Assembly (NCBI GenBank): GCA_027858145.1
Contig: JAQIDF010000006.1
Span: 1 to 13,121, forward strand
Length of the DNA stretch: 13,121 nucleotides
Direction: 5' to 3'
DNA from: Prolixibacteraceae bacterium
Lineage (GTDB): Bacteria > Bacteroidota > Bacteroidia > Bacteroidales > Prolixibacteraceae
The stretch's first letter is position 1. Each line of letters starts with the position of its first letter. Shown here in pieces: positions 6,556-13,121 of this stretch. The notes beneath the pieces are model-generated. The model did no database searches. It was not told where the DNA came from and saw only the letters and a list, made by a program, of their open reading frames with translations. Position numbers and translations under genes: made by a program.

Positions 6556-7710
6556 CTATTTAATCAATATAAAATCGTAAAATTCTTGCGGAACAATGCA
6601 AAGTGTATCATAAGGACTATTCTCGGTTAACCCTTCAGTTAAGCACAAATATTTTTCATCACTATCGATTACAAAATAAATTCGATCTCCACTTTTTGAA
6701 AACATTGTATTTTTGACCCTCCCACTCACATCACACACATCAATCTCTTTATTACTAACAAAATCCTTATATACCACATAGCCATTAGTTGTTCCAACAC
6801 AAGCTCCGTAATTATTCCAATTAGACTTTTGAACGTTAACCAAATTCATTGAAGGATCAGGCAAGCTAACTACTCCGCTTTCAACATTCAGCATCTTCAT
6901 AACACCATTGTTTGCATAAATAATATATTTCCGGTCTGAAGTCATGGCGTAAATACTTACATCAGAATCATCCGGATCCCCTAATCTCGAAAATTCCATA
7001 TTTTCAAAATCGTATTGAAAAAGAAATTCGTAATCCCAATGTAAACTTCCTCCCTCAGTTCCAAATGCTTCTATATGCCCGTAAGCATATCGACCATCTT
7101 TAGATGCGAAGATATTTTTATTGAATTGCGCAAAATCAGTATCGTTACCTTTTTCGGGCTGACCAAGTGCAAATGCGACAGGGCTGGGTATCGAAATAAG
7201 CTCGCCGCTAACCAGGTTGTAACGCATTAAATGGCGCCTTGCCTCATCCCCATAACTTTTATTATTTGTGCCAGAAATATAAATCACAAATCCGTTTTCA
7301 GATACATTTTGAGTTCTTCCGTCAAAATAAGAATAATAATTATCATTTTTAGGAGAAGCCAAAGGGAGATGTTCATAATTTTTATTATCCATCTCCATGA
7401 ATATTCCCTGATTATCGAAATCTCTCCAAAATAATCCCATAGCCATTTTATTATTATTAATGGCACAATCTGTTGTCATACTAGTTCCTGGATATACATC
7501 TAAAAATGAAGAATAAGACAACTCCCCATTTTGCAACGACAATTTTGCAACTAATTTATCTGCACCCAATATTTGTTCGCTACCTGGCTTATATAAAGCT
7601 AAAAAATCAACGTTCTTCGATTCATTTAACGATACATCATCTTCATCGCAACCAGCCAATATTAGCATGCAGAAAATAAAAGCTAATCCCAAGTTCATTT
7701 TTCTTTTCAT
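6556..7710 (-). CDS. Putative surface lipoprotein, beta-propeller-like
   Basis: The 384-residue product has a lipoprotein signal peptide ending LILAGC, with Cys21 as the lipidated residue. The next residues DEDD are acidic, as in the lipoprotein export signal that sends Bacteroidota lipoproteins to the cell surface, so I infer a surface position. The mature part shows repeated segments of about 45-60 residues with a GR/DG-x-Y turn and hydrophobic strands: FDGRTQNVSENGFVIYI, SKDGRYAYGHI, TSDRKYIIYANN, SKSGDRIYFVID. This pattern resembles TolB/PD40-type beta-propellers. I do not recognise a named family or ligand. It is monocistronic on the minus strand, divergent from the phosphate transporter gene with 164 bases between. 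Its codon choice looks more AT-rich than its neighbours by eye, which would fit a recently acquired or fast-evolving gene, but I have not measured this. Confidence 0.85.
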   Translation of the reverse strand: MKRKMNLGLAFIFCMLILAGCDEDDVSLNESKNVDFLALYKPGSEQILGADKLVAKLSLQNGELSYSSFLDVYPGTSMTTDCAINNNKMAMGLFWRDFDNQGIFMEMDNKNYEHLPLASPKNDNYYSYFDGRTQNVSENGFVIYISGTNNKSYGDEARRHLMRYNLVSGELISIPSPVAFALGQPEKGNDTDFAQFNKNIFASKDGRYAYGHIEAFGTEGGSLHWDYEFLFQYDFENMEFSRLGDPDDSDVSIYAMTSDRKYIIYANNGVMKMLNVESGVVSLPDPSMNLVNVQKSNWNNYGACVGTTNGYVVYKDFVSNKEIDVCDVSGRVKNTMFSKSGDRIYFVIDSDEKYLCLTEGLTENSPYDTLCIVPQEFYDFILIK

Positions 7711-7752
7711 AATATTAATTTTTTAGTTAGTAAAGACTACAATAATTTTAAT

Positions 7753-7760
7753 CAAATTTA
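7753..7760 (-). promoter_or_regulatory. Candidate -7 element for the lipoprotein gene
   Basis: Read on the minus strand this is TAAATTTG, an exact match to TAnnTTTG, lying 42 bases upstream of the lipoprotein ATG. The nearest TTG (7788-7786) leaves a 25-base spacer, slightly longer than the usual 17-23, so the -33 element is uncertain. Confidence 0.5.
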
Positions 7761-7834
7761 AGAAGTAACTTAATTGAATTCTTTTCAATTTGTGTAAATT
7801 GATATTCAATTCGTAAAAACAAAAACTATTTTTT

Positions 7835-7842
7835 TATTTTTG
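7835..7842 (+). promoter_or_regulatory. Candidate -7 element for the phosphate symporter gene
   Basis: TATTTTTG matches TAnnTTTG exactly. TTCG at 7810-7813, 21 bases upstream, may stand in for the -33 TTTG with one mismatch. The predicted leader is about 25 bases before the ATG at 7875. Confidence 0.5.
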
Positions 7843-7874
7843 TTGTGTTGAGAAAATACTGAGAATAAAATCTG

Positions 7875-9593
7875 ATGAACTATACTTTTTTTGACCTGCT
7901 GCGGCTAATCGGCTCACTGGCATTTTTCCTGTTCGGGATGAAACTCATGAGTGAGTCACTTCAAAAGGTCGCCGGCGATAAAATGCGAAAAATTTTGGGA
8001 GCAATGACTTCCAACCGTTTTAAAGGTGTCCTAACCGGTATCTTAATTACTGCAATCATCCAAAGTTCATCAGCAACTACGGTAATGGTTGTAAGTTTTG
8101 TAAATGCGGGGTTACTCAACCTGGTGCAGTCGATTGGCGTTATTATGGGGGCCAATATTGGCACTACAGTCACTGCCTGGCTGATTTCCCTTCTGGGCTT
8201 CAAGGTTGACATTAGCTCTTTTGCACTTCCGCTTATAGGCCTTAGCTTGCCCCTCATTTTCTCAAAAGTTGCCAAAAGGCGCTCCATTGGCGAGCTTGTA
8301 GTAGGATTTGCCATGGTTTTCATGGGACTATCATACCTCAACGGCTCTGTCCCTGACATAAATAACAACCCCGACATCCTGTCTTTTATTTCGGAATATT
8401 CATCATCGGGCTTTTGGTCGATACTTTTTTTTATGTCTGCCGGAACGGTAGTCACATTGGTATTGCAATCATCGAGTGCCGCCATGGCACTTACACTTGT
8501 GATGTGCTATAATGGATGGATAGGTTTCGATATGGCCGTGGCAATGGTATTAGGACAAAATGTTGGCACTACAATTACAGCAAACCTGGCTGCACTGGTA
8601 ACAAACTCAACTGCCAAGCAAGCTGCCATGGCACACATGGTTTTCAACGTATTTGGCGTTATTCTGGCACTTATTCTATTCAAACCATTCGAGAATATGG
8701 TTTTTGGAATCATGACAACCTTCGACATGGAACTCCCGAACATGCTCGATGGAAAAACACTTGAGGAAGCCAATGTGGCAATGCCCCTGGCACTTTCAAT
8801 ATATCACACAATTTTTAACCTCACCAATACATTGATTCTGATTTGGTTCGTTCCATTTATATCAAAAATCGTTAAACGTATTGTCCGGTCGAAAGACGAG
8901 GATGATGTAGTTTTTAAGCTACATTACATCAATACAGGATTACTTAACTTTGACGAATTATCGGCACTACAAGCCCGTAAAGAAATTGATGTTTTCATGC
9001 AACGCACTGCCCGTATGTATAATATGGTAAAAGAAATGTTGGATGAAGATAAACCTAAGAATTTTGAAAAAACATTTGCCCGGGTTGAAAAATACGAGCA
9101 AATAGCCGACCGGATGGATGAAGAAATTGTGACTTTCCTGACACAAATCACAAGAAGTGACGTTAGTAAAAAAACTTCAACTCAATCCAGTGCAATGATT
9201 AAGCTGGTAAGCAGGATAGAAAGCATTAGTGATTCTTGCTACATTCTGGCTCAACAAATAATGATGTCGAAAAACAAAAAAACACAACTGAGTAAAGAAA
9301 TGAAAAAGAACTTAAAACATATGTTTGAAGCCATTGATATCGTTATTAATAAATTAAATACAACTCTTGAAGATAAAACAAAAAATATTTACATAGAAAG
9401 TGAACGTCATTATCGCGATAAGATTAAAAATGAAGTTGAAAAACTAAACATTGAACATCTGAAGGCCATAAAGAAAGGAACCTATAAATACAAAGTGGGC
9501 ATTATATATTGTGATTTGTTTACCGAACAGGGCGTATTAGCCGACCATTGTTACCACTCACTAAAATATATTGATGAACTTAATGCTTCATAA
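7875..9593 (+). CDS. Na+/phosphate symporter family protein with PhoU-like tail
   Basis: The 572-residue inner-membrane protein belongs to the NptA/YjbB-type sodium-phosphate cotransporter family (Na_Pi_cotrans). It has the family's inverted repeat. Each half carries a QSSSA signature (residues 63-67 and 198-202), each followed by a G-x-N-x-GTT motif (GANIGTT at 92-98, GQNVGTT at 227-233). These elements form the substrate and Na+ sites in SLC34-type transporters. The membrane region spans about residues 1-335. Residues about 350-572 are a charged helical bundle resembling PhoU, likely regulating transport from the cytoplasm. YjbB-type relatives can export phosphate, so direction cannot be fixed from sequence. 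It has its own promoter candidate and converges on the DUF4249 gene with a 17-base gap and no obvious terminator. No pst or pho genes adjoin it. Confidence 0.93.
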   Translation: MNYTFFDLLRLIGSLAFFLFGMKLMSESLQKVAGDKMRKILGAMTSNRFKGVLTGILITAIIQSSSATTVMVVSFVNAGLLNLVQSIGVIMGANIGTTVTAWLISLLGFKVDISSFALPLIGLSLPLIFSKVAKRRSIGELVVGFAMVFMGLSYLNGSVPDINNNPDILSFISEYSSSGFWSILFFMSAGTVVTLVLQSSSAAMALTLVMCYNGWIGFDMAVAMVLGQNVGTTITANLAALVTNSTAKQAAMAHMVFNVFGVILALILFKPFENMVFGIMTTFDMELPNMLDGKTLEEANVAMPLALSIYHTIFNLTNTLILIWFVPFISKIVKRIVRSKDEDDVVFKLHYINTGLLNFDELSALQARKEIDVFMQRTARMYNMVKEMLDEDKPKNFEKTFARVEKYEQIADRMDEEIVTFLTQITRSDVSKKTSTQSSAMIKLVSRIESISDSCYILAQQIMMSKNKKTQLSKEMKKNLKHMFEAIDIVINKLNTTLEDKTKNIYIESERHYRDKIKNEVEKLNIEHLKAIKKGTYKYKVGIIYCDLFTEQGVLADHCYHSLKYIDELNAS

Positions 9594-9610
9594 GTTGAAC
9601 GAAACACAAG

Positions 9611-10423
9611 TCAGAACTTAACATTCTGAACTGACAGGTCCGGGACTATAATAGTATCCATATCGACATAATATGCAGAAAAATGTCCCATAACACCGGG
9701 CGGCATATTCGAGACAGGATTACCGGGTGCTATCGAATTAAACGACTCATTAATATTATCGCTCAATGTTGAATAGAAATCGTAAGTATCTTTGGTAAGA
9801 TGACGAAGTTCAACTACTACGGTATCACCCGGCTCATAATTTTTATAGTAAACAGGCATGGAAATCACATCATCTTTACCAAATGAATCATCTACAAGAT
9901 AATATTCAACAAGTTTAGGAACACCTAATTCACGCACAAATAACCTAAAATAATTATCTTTCCCCACCGGATCTTCCACCTCAACAAAAGCATTCAAACT
10001 ATCGGCTCCCCAAAACGGATTAGGCACAAATTTCACATTCAATATTTCTACTTCCCGGGGCATAACAGTTTCAACGGAAATATCCATCCCGACTCCGAGA
10101 ATATTAAGCTTGTATTTTTCTTTTGGATGAGGAGCAAGGAACGATGAAAGAAAAACCCCATTTTCAGTCACTTTCAATATCTCCGAATTCCCTGAATCAT
10201 CGTGAATAGTTACTTCTGCATTTTTAATGCGCACATATTCCGGATCGCTGTAAAAACCCTGGCTATACGAAAGCGAAACTTTCAAGGCTTGTTGTTCGTT
10301 ATTTAAAATGGCCTCTACTACCAATTGTCTGGCAACTTCATCAAGGTCAAGAACAACCTCTTCTTCACACGAAACAAGTGCTAATAAAAAAAACAATAAC
10401 AGGAATATCTTTTGCCAGCTCAT
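9611..10423 (-). CDS. DUF4249 family lipoprotein
   Basis: The 270-residue protein has a lipoprotein signal peptide ending LALVSC with Cys19 lipidated, then EEEVVLDLDE. The acidic run after the cysteine fits the Bacteroidota surface-export signal. The opening after the cysteine (LDLDE...RQLVVEAILNNEQQALKVSLSYSQ) and the later PGDTVVVELRHLTKDTYDFYSTL segment are characteristic of DUF4249, a beta-rich family nearly always encoded next to a TonB-dependent receptor. Its biochemical role is not established; by analogy with SusD it may be a surface partner or plug cap of the receptor. It starts 4 bases after the receptor stop codon, so the two are one transcript. The length is within the usual range and the frame is intact. 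Confidence 0.9.
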   Translation of the reverse strand: MSWQKIFLLLFFLLALVSCEEEVVLDLDEVARQLVVEAILNNEQQALKVSLSYSQGFYSDPEYVRIKNAEVTIHDDSGNSEILKVTENGVFLSSFLAPHPKEKYKLNILGVGMDISVETVMPREVEILNVKFVPNPFWGADSLNAFVEVEDPVGKDNYFRLFVRELGVPKLVEYYLVDDSFGKDDVISMPVYYKNYEPGDTVVVELRHLTKDTYDFYSTLSDNINESFNSIAPGNPVSNMPPGVMGHFSAYYVDMDTIIVPDLSVQNVKF

Positions 10424-10427
10424 GATT

Positions 10428-12740
10428 TTAAAATTTAAAGTTCCAACTTATTGATGGTATTGCCGAAAACAAGTATATCATGGTTGTTTTGGTTCTATCA
10501 GAATCATCTCCGTCTTGCTCAAAAACATAGCTATAAGGATTTTTATGGGCATAAGCATTATAAACCGAGAAATTCAGCTCCGAGCGGGTACGTTCCGATT
10601 TTGAAAGCAACCATGTTGCCCCAAGGTCAAGCCGGTGATAATCGGGCATGCGATAACCGTTACGCTCAGTATAAAGATTTGCTATTGTGCCATCGATATA
10701 ATATTTCCCGGCCGGAAAAGTAACTGCTGTGCCGGTATTGTAAACCCAGCTGCCCGAGAAAGTCCATTGAGGCGAAAATTTGTAAATAGCAACAACCGAC
10801 ACATCGTGCAAACGATCTTGCCGGGCCGGATACCACTGGTTTTTATTAATCCCATCGATTTGTTTTTCAGATCGCGAGAGGGTATATGAAATCCAACCGC
10901 TCAAATCGCCCATCGTTTTTTCAACTAAGAATTCAATTCCATAGGCATGCCCGTTACCATACAAAAGCTCGGCTTCAACCTTATCGTTAAGCAACAAACT
11001 GGCTCCTGTTTTATAATCAATTTGGTTTTGCATGTTTTTGTAATACATTTCAACCGACATTTTGTAGATATTATCTTTAATATTACGAAAGACGCCAAGA
11101 TTCACCTGATCAGCAACCTGGGGTTTAATATTAACACTACTTGGTGTCCAGAAATCAACAGGCGTTCCGGCCGACGAATTTTGTAATAAATGAATGTATT
11201 GTGTCATTCGGTTGTACCCGGCTTTTATACTGGTTTGTTCGTTGAAAATATAAGTAGCACTCACCCTGGGCTCAAAGTTCAGGTATGGATTATACCGCTC
11301 TCCCTTTTCGTAGTTTATCGAATCGAGTGTATTTCCATTATTATCAAACTCATACTCAACACCGGTGCCATACCTGTAAAAATAAGATGCCCGCAACCCG
11401 TAATGAAGTGATATCTTCTCTCCTATTTTTTGTTCATCAGACAAATAAGCTGCCATTTCGGTTCCACGTTTCTCGGGGACATCAATTTTCTGAGCTACAT
11501 TATCAAGCGATACGGTTTCAAGATTACCCGGTTTAAACTTATAATCGTTCGCCTCAAACCCGAAATGCAGTGTATGATCCGGATTTACATAATAAGTAAA
11601 CTTTTGCTTAAGGGTATTGCCTACTAATCCGGCACTAAGGTTGAAAGCGAAATCAAAGTCGGCATTTGTTTTATAGTTGTAGTCATTGAATATTAACGAA
11701 GTATTGCTGAATAATTTTGATGAAAACACATGAGTATAGCGCAATGTTGCTACTTTATTTCCCCAATCAAAACCAAACATTGATGTTTTAAGTGCATCGC
11801 GACCGAGATAGCCTGAAAGATACAAGCGATCGTGATCGCCCAATTCAATATGCGTTTTCAGGTTCAAATCATAAAAGTAAAGTTTACTTTCTTTCAGCGT
11901 CTCGTTTTTTGAAAGCATAAGGAACAAATCAGCATAAGTACGACGCCCTGACACAAGAAACGAACTGCCATTTTTACCTAAAGGGCCCTCCAGTGTCAGC
12001 CTGCTTGAAATAAGACCAATCCCGCCACTGGCAGCAAAGCGCTCAGAGTTGCCTTCACGCATATTCACATCAAGCACCGATGAAGCCCGCCCTCCGTATT
12101 GTGCCGGCACACCTCCTTTATAAAGTTTTACATTACTAATGGCATCGGAATTAAACACCGAAAAAAAGCCCAGCAAATGTGAAGGGTTAAAAACAGGTGC
12201 ATTGTCGAGCAAAACAAGATTCTGATCGGCCTGGCCTCCACGCACAAAGAATCCTGAACTACCTTCGCCGGCAGAGTTAACACCCGGCATTAACTGGATG
12301 GTTTTCAAAATATCCTGTTCACCAAAAATCACCGGAATAGCCTTAACAACTTTCGGGTCGAGCTTTACCGTTCCCATTTCAGTGCTGGTAATATTTTGAT
12401 TCAAAGCTTCGGTGCGAACAATTATTTCCTGAATCTCCTTACTGGCAGGATCTAAAGCAATATCGTATTCTTTTTCATTTTGAATATCAAGTACAACCTG
12501 TTCCGTGGCAAAACCCAAATACGAGAAAATAAAAGTATACTTACCTGAAGGCATACTCACAGAATAAAAACCGTAGGTATTACTGGCAGCACCCCTGCTG
12601 AGCTCTTCAACATAAATGGTTGCCCCAATTAAATCTTCACCAGTTTCAGCATTGGTTATCCGGCCCGACATTGTCACACTTTCCTGTGCATACAGGATCG
12701 TTCCTAAAAATAATAGCAGTATGGGAAGTATATATCGCAA
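10428..12740 (-). CDS. TonB-dependent outer-membrane receptor
   Basis: The 770-residue protein imports an unknown ligand across the outer membrane using TonB energy. The signal peptide is MRYILPILLLFLGTILYA, cut before Q19. Residues about 22-100 are a carboxypeptidase-regulatory-like domain (SGRITNAETGEDLIGATI, then NTYGFYSVSMPSGKYTF). Residues about 115-225 are the plug, with FFVRGGQADQNLVLLD at 164-179 and GGVPAQYGGRASSVLDV. The rest is the 22-strand barrel, ending in the aromatic WNFKF typical of outer-membrane assembly. The start is TTG at 12740: an in-frame TGA lies two codons upstream and the first internal Met is residue 24, after the signal peptide, so no ATG start is possible. It lacks a SusD partner, sits with DUF4249 instead, and no sigma/anti-sigma pair is in view. 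The substrate is unknown; iron-chelate or cofactor uptake is possible. Confidence 0.94.
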   Translation of the reverse strand: MRYILPILLLFLGTILYAQESVTMSGRITNAETGEDLIGATIYVEELSRGAASNTYGFYSVSMPSGKYTFIFSYLGFATEQVVLDIQNEKEYDIALDPASKEIQEIIVRTEALNQNITSTEMGTVKLDPKVVKAIPVIFGEQDILKTIQLMPGVNSAGEGSSGFFVRGGQADQNLVLLDNAPVFNPSHLLGFFSVFNSDAISNVKLYKGGVPAQYGGRASSVLDVNMREGNSERFAASGGIGLISSRLTLEGPLGKNGSSFLVSGRRTYADLFLMLSKNETLKESKLYFYDLNLKTHIELGDHDRLYLSGYLGRDALKTSMFGFDWGNKVATLRYTHVFSSKLFSNTSLIFNDYNYKTNADFDFAFNLSAGLVGNTLKQKFTYYVNPDHTLHFGFEANDYKFKPGNLETVSLDNVAQKIDVPEKRGTEMAAYLSDEQKIGEKISLHYGLRASYFYRYGTGVEYEFDNNGNTLDSINYEKGERYNPYLNFEPRVSATYIFNEQTSIKAGYNRMTQYIHLLQNSSAGTPVDFWTPSSVNIKPQVADQVNLGVFRNIKDNIYKMSVEMYYKNMQNQIDYKTGASLLLNDKVEAELLYGNGHAYGIEFLVEKTMGDLSGWISYTLSRSEKQIDGINKNQWYPARQDRLHDVSVVAIYKFSPQWTFSGSWVYNTGTAVTFPAGKYYIDGTIANLYTERNGYRMPDYHRLDLGATWLLSKSERTRSELNFSVYNAYAHKNPYSYVFEQDGDDSDRTKTTMIYLFSAIPSISWNFKF

Positions 12741-12761
12741 TTTTCAGCTTGTTTAAAAATG

Positions 12762-12794
12762 TAAAGATAAAATATAGACAAACTAAAACACAAA
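12762..12794 (-). promoter_or_regulatory. Candidate promoter of the TonB receptor-DUF4249 operon
   Basis: On the minus strand TTTG (12794-12791) and TATCTTTA (12769-12762) are separated by 21 bases, inside the normal 17-23 window. The -7 element differs from TAnnTTTG only in the last base. Transcription would begin near 12755, giving a leader of about 15 bases. The -33 element overlaps the terminator stem of the gene to the right. Confidence 0.4.
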
Positions 12795-12818
12795 AGGTTG
12801 TCATAAATGACTCCTTTT
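12792..12818 (-). terminator. Hairpin terminator of the upstream minus-strand gene
   Basis: On the minus strand AAAAGG and CCTTTT (12818-12813 with 12797-12792) enclose a second paired block GTCAT/ATGAC, with a small asymmetric bulge between. The stem ends in T-rich sequence (TTTTGTGTTTTAG). It lies just after the stop codon at 12840 and probably ends the gene cut by the window edge. The U-tract is interrupted, so strength is moderate. Confidence 0.5.
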
Positions 12819-12839
12819 TATAGCGATAAATAAGTTAAA

Positions 12840-13121
12840 TTAGTATAAAATCGGCATAATTTTCGGTTCACTTAAAAGCATTCCCTGACGTTCGTTTTTA
12901 ACTTTTTCAATGGCATTTTCAATTTGCTCGAGCGAACAGGGCATCGTAGCCACCGAGAATGTTGCTTTTTCACCATTGTGCCTGTTGTGGCTCACCGTAT
13001 CAATATTAATATCCTTATCACCAATGGCCATAGTAATAAAACCCGTTGTGCCCGGCATATCGGCTGTGTGGAATGTTATGAGGTATGGAAAAACAAACTG
13101 GCGCGCATCGGCAAATTTCAG
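12840..13121 (-). CDS. C-terminal ACT-type domain, probably homoserine dehydrogenase (partial)
   Basis: The frame is open from the window edge to a stop at 12840, giving the last 93 residues of a longer protein; the ATG at 13058 is internal. The segment reads as an ACT regulatory domain: FPYLITFHTADMPGTTGF (strand, then the DxPG turn that binds an amino acid in this fold), ITMAIGDKDINIDTVSHNRH, then KATFSVATMP and a helix SLEQIENAIEKVK. The end is LLSEPKIMPILY. The DxPG turn, the x-INI-x-TV-S strand and the ending resemble the C-terminal ACT domain of stand-alone homoserine dehydrogenases, which is used for feedback control by threonine. The catalytic part is outside the window, so the identity is a probable call; another ACT-domain enzyme is possible. 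Confidence 0.65.
   Translation of the reverse strand: MKFADARQFVFPYLITFHTADMPGTTGFITMAIGDKDINIDTVSHNRHNGEKATFSVATMPCSLEQIENAIEKVKNERQGMLLSEPKIMPILY

Noticed and set aside
7961..8773. Open frames antisense to the phosphate symporter gene
   Set aside because: They mirror the transporter coding frame and show no recognisable domains.
13056..13058. ATG at 13058 as the start of a complete 72-residue gene
   Set aside because: The frame stays open to the window edge, and the 21 residues upstream complete the first strand of the ACT-type domain, so the gene is a truncated longer one.
1..13121. CRISPR array, tRNA, rRNA, insertion sequence, phage or toxin-antitoxin genes
   Set aside because: I saw no spaced direct repeats, tRNA-like folding, transposase motifs or short toxin-type gene pairs on either strand.

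Overview
The window looks like an ordinary stretch of chromosome from a Bacteroidota bacterium, probably a marine or sediment Marinilabiliales/Prolixibacteraceae-type organism (the order is inference). The signs are: a TonB-dependent receptor with an N-terminal carboxypeptidase-regulatory-like domain paired with a DUF4249 lipoprotein; lipoproteins with acidic residues directly after the lipidated cysteine; no Shine-Dalgarno pattern before starts; several TAnnTTTG -7 promoter elements typical of the phylum; and moderately AT-rich DNA with T-rich intergenic regions.

Layout, left to right. (1) A small single-span membrane protein of unknown function (44-523), then a greA-HIT operon (676-1548) closed by a strong intrinsic terminator. 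(2) An exported protein with a carboxypeptidase-regulatory-like domain (1726-2496) that converges on a cytoplasmic GH13 alpha-amylase on the minus strand (2521-3999). (3) A 344-base divergent intergenic region, then malate dehydrogenase mdh (4344-5282) with its terminator, followed within 9 bases by a membrane-anchored AraC-type regulator (5346-6452). (4) A minus-strand lipoprotein that looks like a beta-propeller (6556-7710), divergent from a Na+/phosphate symporter with a PhoU-like tail (7875-9593). (5) A minus-strand operon of TonB-dependent receptor (10428-12740, TTG start) and DUF4249 lipoprotein (9611-10423). (6) At the right edge, the C-terminal ACT-type domain of what is probably a homoserine dehydrogenase (12840-13121, cut by the window end).

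Most of the genes are housekeeping or common envelope functions: transcript-cleavage factor, nucleotide hydrolase, intracellular alpha-glucan breakdown, TCA cycle, phosphate transport and outer-membrane uptake. They do not form one pathway. I found no mobile element, CRISPR array, tRNA, rRNA, phage gene or defence system, and no convincing new multi-gene system. The most interesting signals are in the non-coding parts: a long wobble-rich hairpin plus U-tract in the greA leader that looks like an attenuator, a terminator placed right against the start of the AraC-type gene, and short palindromes near the starts of the 1726 gene, the amylase and mdh. These are candidates read by eye, not demonstrated sites.
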